Source: Centroberyx gerrardi (Eukaryota; Chordata; Actinopteri; Beryciformes; Berycidae). Taken from it: 64,000 nucleotides of DNA. The notes below the pieces were generated by a model, which saw nothing but the letters and a program-made list of their open reading frames with translations, did no database searches and was not told the origin of the DNA. This document shows positions 51,306 to 62,460 of the stretch, piece by piece. Position numbers and translations under genes: made by a program. Where the stretch lies: the NCBI RefSeq assembly GCF_048128805.1, contig NC_135999.1, forward strand, positions 22,245,659 to 22,309,658. Reading direction: 5' to 3'. How positions within the stretch are numbered: the stretch's first letter is position 1; the number at the start of each line of letters is the position of its first letter.

Positions 51306-54042
51306 CTACATCTCGCAGATCCATTTTTCGTTGCTGTCACATGACTCATCGTTCCAAACCCCGTTCCCTGTATGACGACGCCAGAATTCCGCACAGTCCT
51401 GGTGTCCATTCCAGCTGTTGGGCTGGTCTTTGCCCCAGTACCTGCAGTACAGAGAGACATTCAAAAGGAGATTAATTGTTGTTTCCATGACTTTACCAAT
51501 CCCTGGACGATTGAAATCAACAAAGAGGATATGAATTCATGAATGGTGGCAAGACAAGCCGTTCTAGGTTGTTTTTTTTCAATATCATGCAGAGGTATGA
51601 GTTCAGTCTCTTACGCTGTGGTCAGTGATGTCCCGTCCACCCACTTCCAATCTCCTTCTACTCCTTTGTCACTCAAGCCAATCCAGATTTCGGCCCCATC
51701 TCCATACAAACCATTGATGAATGACTGAGAGAGATAACATGATGAAGAGAGATAACATTCAAAACATCAAGCAAATTTACGTGAACAAGCGCGCAGCAAC
51801 ACATACTTGCACACATACATATAAATGCAAGCGCACACAGATAAACGCACCATTTCTTCTGGGCTGTTGATGATTGCCAGGTCTGCCCCTTTGCTTTGAC
51901 AGTCCTGTCTGCTCTGGGTCCAGGATTTACGGACAGTAGAAGTGAAGTAGCAGCTATTCTGAAACTTCTTCCAGCCAGGAAGACAGGTCTTTTCTGTAAA
52001 TTTAATATATACATCAATCGATAAGTAGATAGTGAGAACAAGTCAGTGCTCCCTACCATCCTTTTGGAGTATTATAATTTTTTAACTCATTTTTGATGGT
52101 TGACTGATTAGTTTTTCATCAAACGGCATTGTCAACAAAGTGACATTTCACTTTTGCTCCGCATGCTAAGAGTGGAGCAGAGCAGCCCACCTTTCTCAGT
52201 GATACACCTTCCCACTGAGCACTAGACATGATTTCAATGTTGTGTCTATGCTTTAGCTCTCGTATATAGCCCAGGTTTAGATCAAGCAGTAAATACATTA
52301 TTAAATATTTAACACATAAACAGCTGTAGCTGAATATCAAAAATATGTACCAGAGAAGATATGTACAAGATAAAGCTTTGTTTTCGTCATAAAGATGGAG
52401 TCATAGCCGTCTACTAAACTTTCACTTTGAACCACTACATGTAGCCAAATTTTAGCCTAAACATTAATCACCATTAAGACCTCCCAACACAAAATTGCTC
52501 AGTGTGTTCCTTCTTTGTTGAAAGAATAGTAATGATGAGGGATATAAATAATGAACATCCAAGGACAGATTGCAATCCAAGCCTAACCTAGACAATGTTC
52601 TGAAAGCAGAGCTCTCAACTATTACAAAAGTACACATCTACACTATTGACATTCCTAACTGTTGGATAGACATCCAAACTATGCTTTTATGCTGAATATG
52701 CTGAATTCATTCTTGTATTTCTGTTTCCTTTTGCTTACCTCTCATCGTTGCATTCAGTCTCTCAACTTCCCTCTGTAACTGCTCTCTTTCTGCAGTCAGG
52801 TTGTCGTATCTCATCTTTAACTTGTCTTTCTCCGCAGTTGTGTTGTTGTAACTGATCTGTAGCTGGTCTCGTTGTTGAATCAAAGCAGCATAACTAGCCT
52901 GCAGCTGGTTTGTCCCTTTTTCAAGTAAGTTGTAACTGGCCTGTAAATTGTCTCTCTCCTTAGTCAGGTTGTTGTGACTGCTCTGTAACTTGTCTTTCTC
53001 ACTGGTGGAGGAGTTGTGGCTGATCTGTAACTTCTCTACTTCCTTAATCATGGAGTTGTAACTAATCTGCAACTGCTCTCTTGATCTGGTCAGGTTGTTG
53101 TATCTGTTGTGTAAATTGTCCTTGTCTTTGGTCAGTGAGTTGTAATTGGTCTGTAACTCATTTGTCCGTTTGACCACTGAATTGTAACTTGTTTGTAACA
53201 AGTCTTTGGCTTTAGTCAAGGCATTGTTATTAGTCTGCAATTGGCCTTGACTGTTTTTTAGCTGGTCTTTCTCTTTTGTTAAAGCATTGTTACTGGTCCG
53301 TAACTGGCTTTCACTAATTTTAAGATCGTTTCTTTCTTTTGTCAGAATATCGTTATTGGTCCGTAATTGGTCTCTCTGTCTAGTTAAGTAATCGGTATTG
53401 CTCTGTAACCGGGTTTGGATGCCTTGTAGTTCCCTTTTGTCTTTAAGCGTGGTCTTCAGGTTCTCCTGTATGTTGTCTTTCTCTTTAGTCATGGCATTGT
53501 AGCTGTTCTCTTGGTCTCTCTCTACTTTGCGATCTGCAGAAGAGGTGAGATATTGATAAACGTGTCCTGGATCAATGATCTCATCTCAGGTAACTTCTAA
53601 AAAACATTAGAATATTTGACAAAGAAAATAAAAAGGTAGACTCACAGTGGACTCCCTGGCCTATGATCCCAGCCAGCAGGAGAACACACAGCAGCCCCAG
53701 ACAGACTACAGCGGGCCTGAGAGGGCTCTTTCTCAACTCATGAACTGAATCACAGGAAGGAGTAGAAATGTAAAAAATGATGAAGTGATCTGAGGAACTT
53801 GTGGGTTTGTCAACATGAGGATGAATGTGGCTGACTAAGATATTTAACGATTTCACTGCAAAATGCTATACAGACAAACAACTTAGACATTTCCACAGTG
53901 AGATTAAATTTAACAAAAGCATGGTGGCTATCTCCTTTTGGAATGAAGCTCTCATTTTTTTACCTGAATATTGAAACCTGCTGCCATTCGCTGTAAGGAG
54001 CTTATAGCCATTTTGACTGTCATCAATGTCCATGGTTGTCAT
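51306..54042 (-). CDS. C-type lectin receptor C, type II membrane protein
   Basis: Exons 54042-53964, 53744-53646, 53533-52739, 51993-51851, 51724-51615, 51441-51306; 1,362 nt, 453 residues. Tail [20 protein letters not shown], membrane segment [17 protein letters not shown] and stalk almost identical to B. The lectin domain differs: [61 protein letters not shown]. The QPN motif and WND are kept. Confidence 0.92.
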
Positions 54043-54887
54043 CGTAGAGTCACTCTTGCTGGCAACTATCTCTGCATCTGCTTCATGGGTTTGACCTCAT
54101 CAAAGTCTTACCAGACCTAGTGTAAACAAAATATTTCACTTCTGAAATGGAGTCAGACAGAATTTTGGTAACACTTTATAATAAGGTTGTATTAACTAAC
54201 ATGAGTTAATGTATTTACTAAGTGCTTAACTAAGGAATGAATACATGCTAACTAAGTAATTAACAAATGCATTTGTAAATGCAGTAATCAAACTGGACCA
54301 ACTTGATGCATCATTGCCAGAGTTAAGTAATGTTTCACATGAACTTGTAAGCCATTGGTAAGGCATAAAGAGCTGTCACTTTACAGTAGGTAATGTGAAA
54401 TGGGTTATTTAAGAGTTAACAAATCACCAGGAAACTGTTAATAGAGGATGGAGATCTTTTGAAAGGAGTTGTAATTACAGTTTTGGGCATGCTTTGTTAA
54501 TTTTAGTAAATGGTTTATTAATGGAAGAGGAAGTTCTAAAACTGAGACAGATCAGTCATCAAGTTTAACTACAGTATTTAATGCATTTGTTACTTAGTTA
54601 ACAAATAAAATTAAAATACAAATTAAATACATATTCATGCCTTAAGCATTTGTTCACCAATTAATGCATTAACTCTTGTTAGTTAATACAACCTTATTAT
54701 AGTGTTACCAGAATATTTAAACAATCCAACTACAGCCTCTTTCCTCTTACATCTCCTTTGAATTGCATCCCCCTCTCACTTATTTACCTCCTCTACTTGC
54801 CCCAGTATGTTCATGTCTTAAAGAAAGACAATAAAGAAAATAAGAAAATAAATCCTTCCTACCTGTTCTCCTCAGTTCTTATTATTT

Positions 54888-54912
54888 AACCCTAACCCTA
54901 ACCCTAACCCTT
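54888..54912. repeat. short interstitial telomere-like tract
   Basis: Four CCCTAA-type units (AACCCTAACCCTAACCCTAA then CCCTT). At the same place in unit B (about 41,728) only TTTACCTAACAC is present. Confidence 0.9.
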
Positions 54913-55131
54913 AACACTTTCACCATCACAGGAACATTTTATTACATCTAGGTGTAGAGACAGGGTGCTGACCCTTTCAATCCTTCCTGTTGATTGCTTA
55001 CAAAAGTTGGTAATCTAGAACTTTATTTGGCTTGTAGTGTGTTACTCATCACACATTTTCCTGCATAAGGATGCCAGATAAAGCCCTAAAGTATACTGTG
55101 AATGTAAGTTGAAAAATAAAGTAAGTCTTAC

Positions 55132-55222
55132 CTGGGCTTGCTAGAGATAATAACAAATACAGCAAAACAACTGGAAATAAAATGGTAATCCTCTTGAGCA
55201 ATCCCAAGAAACAGTTAATCAT
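55132..55222 (-). CDS. leader-exon ORF of lectin C, signal-peptide-like
   Basis: Same reading frame as 41945-42035: MINCFLGLLKRITILFPVVL onward, ending in phase 1 at donor CCCAG|GTAAGA. Identical in B and C, absent in A. Confidence 0.45.
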
Positions 55223-55569
55223 GGATGTTTCAATGATTCGACCTCTGGAAGAGTTCAGCCTGCAGAAGTATTGGTTTTGTGTGTCATGTTATACCACCCT
55301 TGAATCCTTGTGATATATTCTTTATACTTGTGGCCAGTGGGGCGGGAATTGGGGGTTGGTCAGGAGGCGGAGAGAGAGCCAGGGGCAGTCCAAGAGGCAT
55401 ACCTGCACCCATTTACCTCGATATTGTGTGTTTCAGTAGATGCTGGTAGGAAAGCTGTTGCACTGACGGACGAGTGCGTCAGTAAACCTGATAGCGGCTC
55501 TCCATGGCACATGGTTGCCCACCCCTGCCGTGAGCTGAAGATTGATCTCAACACTGGAGGTGTGTAATT

Positions 55570-58500
55570 ATATCTCCGAAATAAGTTTCGGGGATATTAT
55601 GGATTCACCCCACCCACCGCCGTGTCCGCTGCCGATCCTTCGTGTGAACGCGATAACTTGAACAGTTTTTATAAGAATCTTTTCAAATTTGGTATGGACA
55701 TTGATGACCTCTAGAGGAAGAACTGTATTGATTTTGATATGTTTATGATTATAATAACTTTTATTAATTAACTGATTAAATTAATCTCCATGCTATTTGG
55801 ACCCATATCTCACCAATGGTGCATTATATTAGATTGAAATTTGTCAAGAGAATTGTTCAGGCAATTATGGAGATTTGTATGAAGTTTGCACTTTCTGTGA
55901 TTATTATTAATAAATTAATTAATACATTTTTGTACTGTTACTTTTTTTTATTATTAATGTTTTTCTTTTTGGGCTCAATTGCCCGTGAGATGGTAAATGC
56001 TAGAGCCATGAAACTTTGCACCACGGCTTCAATTAGACCCACATGAAATATGATCGGCCTGATGGTGGCGCTATAATTAAAGGTCAAAAATAAAAAAGTT
56101 TAAAGGGCTGTATCTCCCACACCGTTTGTCCGATGTACATGAAACTTGGTACACATGTCCACCTAACCATACTCTACAAATTTGCCATAAGGACCCTAAA
56201 GGTTCGCCTGAAAATTTTTGACATATTTTGAATTATTTGAAAAACACATTTTTAACATCTCCTACACCGTTTGACCGATTACCACCAAAATCGGTCAGTA
56301 GCATCTATGGTCCTACGCTCTTTAAATTTTGTTGATAGATTGTTGATATCTATTGTAGTTTTGAAGATATTAACTCTTAAATTTGTTAAGAAGGTGTGGC
56401 CTATGAGCTAAATTGTTAGAACTTTGTGATAGATGGTCCAATCATCATGAAACTTAAACAACATGTTCACATATAATGAATGAACATGTACACATGCTCT
56501 AGGACCATGTCCTAGTCAAAATCTGAAGTTTGGTCATCGTAAGTCAAAGTGGGCATGGCCTATGACATTTTGGCTTATACTCAAAGAGAATTTCACCAAT
56601 CGCTATGAAACTTGGTAATCATGTTCCAACCCTTATGTGGAACATGCACACCAATTTCCATACAGATCCGACCAGATTTTGCCCAACAGTGTACAGTGTA
56701 CAGCTAAACACATAAAGCCAATACGAAGTTGGATATTGACACCTTTTAACTTGCTATTACATTCTTTAGTATCAGAACTTGATAACTTGGGGCCTGATGG
56801 CTCAACAGCCTAATATGACAAAACTGACAGTAATGTTAATGCAAACTTCCACGTTTCAGCTCTGGCTGCTGTGCTGGCATGAACCCAGCCATCGCCGCTA
56901 GGCTGTTGAGCCATCCGGCCTCAAGTTATCAAGTTCTGATACTGAAGAATGTAATAGCAAGTTAAAAGGTGTCAATCCAATTTGGAATTGGCTTTACTGT
57001 GTTTAGCTGTACACTCAAAATGCTGCTGTTGGGCAAAATCTGGTCGGATCTGTATGGAAATTGGTGTGCATGTTCCACATGAAGGTTGGAACATGATTAC
57101 CAAGTTTCATAACGATTGGTGAAATTCTGTTTGAGTTATAAGCCAAAATGTCACAGGCTAAACCCACTTTCACTAATGACGACCAAACTCAGATTTTGAC
57201 AAGACATGGCCTAGAGCAGTGGTTCTCAAAGTGGGGTCCGGGGACCCCCAGGGGTCCGTGGCACTCTGCCAGGGGGTCCGTGAAAAGTTTTCAGATTCAT
57301 TCATTTAAATTATCATGATATAAAAAAAAGTTTTTTTTTTATTTATTTATTTTTTACAAAAGGCTTCATAGTTCAACGTTCTACGTTCTAAGTTCTACGT
57401 TCTAATCTAACAAATCTATAAATATAAAAGTCAAGCACGTCACCCGTTACCGTGGAAACAACAATAACTGGTACGTCAGTCAGAGAGCGCCTCCGGCTGC
57501 TAGCATGCTACGAAGATGGACAGATTTTTAAAACAACCGGTTACGGCTACAAATGAAGTAAATGAAAAACAAAAAACAAAAGTAAGGAAATACGATGAGG
57601 AGTATCTCCAGTATGGATTTACTGAAGTGGAAGGGAGGCCGAAATGTCTTATATGCCTGCAGTGTCTTGCCAATGAGGCGATGAAGCCTGCCAAATTGAA
57701 GAGACACCTCGAGACCAAGCATCCAGATTATGTAAAAAAAAGGCCGGTCTTTTTTTGAGAGGAAGGGCGAGGACTACCGCCAGCAACGGATGGTGACAAA
57801 GTTGTGGTTTGGGATTGTAGCAATGTTGCAGATGTTTTGCAATCTACTTGATACATATGTTGCAATGCAGGCATGTGTTCAGTTGTTATAGCCTGCATTT
57901 ATTTTATGATTAGACTTTTATCAATCATTACGTATGAACTAAGAGTGAAACACTTTTATCTTGATGTGTGTGTGTGTGTGTGTATGCACTTCAAATGAGC
58001 ACTTTTCTCTTGATTTCCCTTTGATATTTTGTTTAAGTACAGTGTTACTTGCAGCTAATTGATTGATTGTTTTATGGGTATTCTGTGTTGAGATGGTGCA
58101 AATATTTTTAATAAATATCTAATATCTTTCTAATACATTTCTCTTGTGTTGTTCTTTCACATAACTAAGACTATAGAAGTGTAAAAAATAGGCTACGTCA
58201 GATTATTCCAAGGGACATACATGTCAAGTCAAGTCAATTTTTATTTATATAGCCCAAAATCACAAATCAGAATGAGGGGGTCCCCGGTATATTCTCTATC
58301 TTGTAAGGGGTCCTTGGCTGAAAAACAATTGAGAACCTCTGGCCTAGAGCATGTGTACCGAATTTCGTGCATTTGCACCTATTGGATTAGGAGATACAGT
58401 TTTCTGGCCTTTGTGGTGCCCCCTATTGGTCAATATTTTAATGGCTTTGCACACATGTTCATTCATTATATGTGAAAATGTTTTCCAAGTTTCATGATGA

Positions 58501-59200
58501 TTGGACCATCTATCACAAAGTTATCACAATTTAGCTTATAGGCCACACCTCCTTGTTGTGAGTTAATATCTTCAAAACTATAGTAGATATCAACAATCTA
58601 TAGACAAAATTTAAAGAGCGTAGGACCATAAATGCTATACTGACCGATTTTGGTGGTAATCGGTCAAACGGTGTAGGAGGAGAAGTTAAAAATGTGTTTT
58701 TCAAATAATTCATAATATGTCAAAAATTTTCAAGCGAACCTTGAGGGTCCTTATGGCTTAAGTTTCATGTAAATCAGACAAACGGTGTGGGAGATACAGC
58801 CCTTTAAACTTTTTAGATTTTGACCTTTAATTATAGCGCCACAGTCGGGCTGATGGGGGTCACATTTCTTGTGGGTCTAATTGAAGCCATACTAGACCAT
58901 GGTGCAAAGTTTCATGGCTCTAGCATTTACCATCTCTCGGGAAATTGAGCCCAAAGAGAAAAATAATAATAATAAAATAAAGTAACAGTATAAAAATTAA
59001 TTTAGTAATTTATTAATAATAATCACAGATGTATTTGTATGAAGTGCAAACTTCATACAAATCTCCATAATTGCCTGAACAATTCTCTTGACAAATTGAA
59101 ATCCAATATAATGCACCATTGGTGAGATATGGGTCCAAATAGCATGGAGATTAATTTAATCAGTTAATTAATAATAGTTATTATAATCATAAACGGTAAC
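55570..59200. mobile_element. large palindromic (foldback) element, unit C
   Basis: Paralogue of 42,380-46,020. It retains a segment at about 58,683-58,780 that is largely deleted in unit B near 45,560. Confidence 0.8.
57217..58341 (+). mobile_element. non-autonomous hAT element, unit C copy
   Basis: Same ends and same 8-bp duplication GCCTAGAG (57209-57216 and 58342-58349) as in unit B, so the insertion predates the duplication. The BED-finger ORF (57516-57758) is cut short by an extra A in the run after HPDYVKK. Confidence 0.9.
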
Positions 59201-59606
59201 ACTTTACAATAAGGGTACATTAGTTAAGGGTTAGTTAATGCTTAATAAGCATTAACTAACCCTTAACTAACAGTTAACTAATGTGTCTGGTAATCATTTA
59301 CTAATGGTGTTCATGTTAACTAAGGTATTAATTTATACATGATTTAATAATCATCTTTATAAACTATTAAATAATGTATAAATTAATACCTTAATTAACA
59401 TGAACACCATTTTGGGGATATAATAATGTGAGTAATGTAAAGAGACTGGCAATGTCACTTTCGCAATCAGTGGTTCAATGTGACATGAAAAATTATGAGG
59501 AAGTTTAGATTTCACAGAACACACAGAAATGCTGAATATGCTGTTTCAGTCAACATAGCCTTATACTATTTAATGTTCCTTATTCTCTCTTAAAAGGCTG
59601 CACTTG

Positions 59607-59786
59607 GGGCTCCCCGGTGACTCACAGAGTAGAGCGCGTACCGCATAAGGCTCAGTCCTTCCCGCAGCGACCCGGGTTCGAATCTGGCCCGTGGTCATTT
59701 GCTGCATGTCCTCCCCTTTCTCTCCCATACCTTCCTGTCTCTCTCTCACACTGTCTCTATCAAAAATAAAACATTAAAAAAAAAAA
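59607..59786 (+). mobile_element. tRNA-derived SINE, unit C copy
   Basis: Same insertion and flanking duplication as 46441; it keeps about 12 extra pyrimidine-rich bases after GCATGTCCTCCCC. Confidence 0.9.
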
Positions 59787-60383
59787 AAAAGGCTGCACTT
59801 GATTTCTCAAACATGCTAGCACCATGATCCATGATGTTTAACTGTAGTTGCTGGCTGGATTTCCTGCATTCTATGATACATTTGTGATATCAAGCTTTAA
59901 ATAGGAACACCCCCCCGTCCCGGTGAATATTAACTTTTTGTAACTTGTTTGTACAATGTCAGTATGTTTTTGTCTCTGTACCACTGTACAATGTCAATGT
60001 GTTTTTGGGTTTCTGTTTATTGATTGTGTGTGTTTTTTCTGTTATTTTGTATCATGTCTTTGAACTGTTTTCGTGTGTGCATCAACTGTGAAAAGAATTT
60101 CCTCTCTGAGGACAATAAACTAACTAACTAACTTAACTATATACATGCAATGTGTTCATGCGAATGGGGAACAGGCAGACATTTTACCGTTGTTCTTACC
60201 CAGATTGTTAGTCTGATGTAAGCACTTTTCATGCTACTGAATTATCTTTTCTAGTTCCACTTCCCTCAACCACCATATATGTAAGCTTAACAGGTTTGGA
60301 TCTTAAGCCTGTCAAGAGAAGTTACCATGGGAAAAACTACATAGTATGATTCTCACAGAAACAGGTCTGGTCCAAGGCTTTGC

Positions 60384-60930
60384 TGTTAAAAATAAATGCA
60401 GAATTAAACTCATCTGTTGCATAAAAATATTTCTCTCATTATTTCCAGCATTCAGCCCATTCTAAAAGATCTACACTTGGTCCTACTCTAAAAAAAAAAC
60501 CTATTTCCAAGCTGCCCTTCATTTCAAAAGTCCTAGAAAAAGTGGCCTCCAACAGCTCCTGGATGTACAACGAAACAACATTTTTGAGATGCTTCAATGG
60601 GGCTTCCGCCAGTAAAACTCCACCAGAACAGCACTTCTTAGGGACCAATGACATTTTAATGAATGCTGATGCAGAGGAATCACCTTCTCCTCCTTGATAG
60701 GCTTAATAAGTGGGTTGACATATCTGGAACAGCCCTTGATTGGTTTTCTTCTTATCTGTTCAATAGAACATTCACTATCTCTACAGGTAACTTTTCCTCC
60801 TCACCAGCCTTACTTACACATGTGTGGGCAACCATGTTCCATGGAGGGCTGAGAGTATGCAGGTTTTCATTCCAACCAAACACTATACCAGGTCATTTCA
60901 CTGATGAGCACATCTTCATGTAGTAAAAAA
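60384..60930 (+). mobile_element. LINE reverse-transcriptase fragment (L2-like), decayed
   Basis: Plus-strand frames carry SKVLEKVASN, TNDILMNADAEES and LLLDRLNKWVDISGTALDWF, then SSYLFNRTFTIS, which correspond to the fingers/palm region of L2/Maui-type reverse transcriptase with the catalytic part lost. Stops and frameshifts separate the pieces. Unit B keeps only the last part. Confidence 0.75.
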
Positions 60931-61819
60931 AATGTAAGTTTGTTGTTGTTGTTTTGCACGGTCTATGGCAGTAATTTTTGTTGGCAGGTGAGCTTTGTTC
61001 ATCTTCCACCTGAATGCGCGCTGCGATGACGTAAGTTACCACAACACGAAATGCGACAATTGGTCCAAATCACAAGCGGTCTGTTGATTTGGCCATTTCA
61101 TGCGGAAAAGTTGCGGCAATTTTGCAAAACTGCAAGCTCTCGCAAAGATTGCGGAGATTTCTTGAATTTGCATTAATTATTGCGATCGCAAAATCACAAT
61201 TTCCTGGAGGGACTGAATAATGAATGAATTAATAGTATGTTCTGAACTACTGTGGCAAAAGTGAGGAGTATGAAGTTGCTTTTGTATCTTTATTTTGAAA
61301 GTGAAAAAAAATTGAAACTGAAAAACGGTCTGAAAGTAGCAACTGAAAACAAAAGTTTGATAGTTTGATGTTCAGTTTTTGATTTTTCTACTTTTCACTC
61401 ACAATGTCAATTTTTTATTGACATTGTGACATTTTTTTCAGTCATTCAAATGTTTTTGGCTTCATTTTTGTGGGTATTGTGTACAAGAGAAGGGTGTGGT
61501 GAGGGAGCGCTATGGTAGGTGAATGACAGCTTTATCACATCACTTCTCCAGCACTCGAGATGGCTGAATGTGTTGCTGATTTATTGGAAACTTTGCAAAC
61601 ACACTCTTGAACATGCCATTATGTTGAGAGCTTGTACACTGACATGAGGCTAATTTTATGCCTACATTTCATTATTTATATTTCTTCCTTGTTAGCAAGT
61701 ATGTTAGCTAGTGTGTTAGCTGTTCTTGTAGCTGGTCTTAGGTTACTTTACAATAATGAATGAATGAATAAATGAATAAATGCTCTGTCTTTTTTTGGTG
61801 TGAAGCAACTCATGGACCT

Positions 61820-62460
61820 GTAAAGTAACTCATTCACTCACATCCTCACGGTTAGCCTATCTGAGTCCTAGTGGCCGTTAGGAGGCATTGACATCTGTGA
61901 TGGGAATGAATACTTAAAGCCCCTATGTGTAGAATTTGTATCTGATTATATCATCCTCCAATTAATGTTGGTACCATAAAAGTTTGTCAGTAGAAAAATT
62001 AGACAATCGCAGACAAAATTGGTTTAGTCTGTGTGTTGCATTCATTCTCTGTGTCCCCGGACCGCAACTGGCCGTAGTGACTTACGGCAGAAAGACGGCG
62101 CCTCAACCAAACCAGGAAGAAAACAGATGCAGTTTGAATGCAGACTAGTTGCTTAGATTGAACAGCGTGAAGCTACTCAATATGGCAGATAGTGGTAAGA
62201 TGGAAGACAGGACGGTAACTGCTGGACCTTCTGCAACAAAACAAAACAGGAAGCTTATAACAGAAGAGGCTAAAACAGCTAAGAGGGAGAGGGAGGGCAG
62301 CGCGAGTCCCAGAGCTCCCGGTAGCCCCACGGATCGAATATATATAGGAACTAATGTTTGAGCTACAGTTATCTGCAGCAGTATTTTGTTTACATATTCT
62401 AGCTGTATGAGATCGCTAAGAGGTTGCAAAGACATTTGCGACGGTGTCGTTTTTTGGTAC
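61820..62460. mobile_element. insertion present only in unit C
   Basis: The unit B sequence CATGGACCTGTACTACAACT is split here: the left side reads CATGGACCTGTA and the right side GTACTACAACT, leaving a possible GTA duplication. The insert has an ORF of 70 codons at 62149-62361 (MADSGKMEDRTVTAGPSATK inside), a lysine/arginine-rich type seen in fish MITE-like repeats. Family unknown. Confidence 0.65.
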
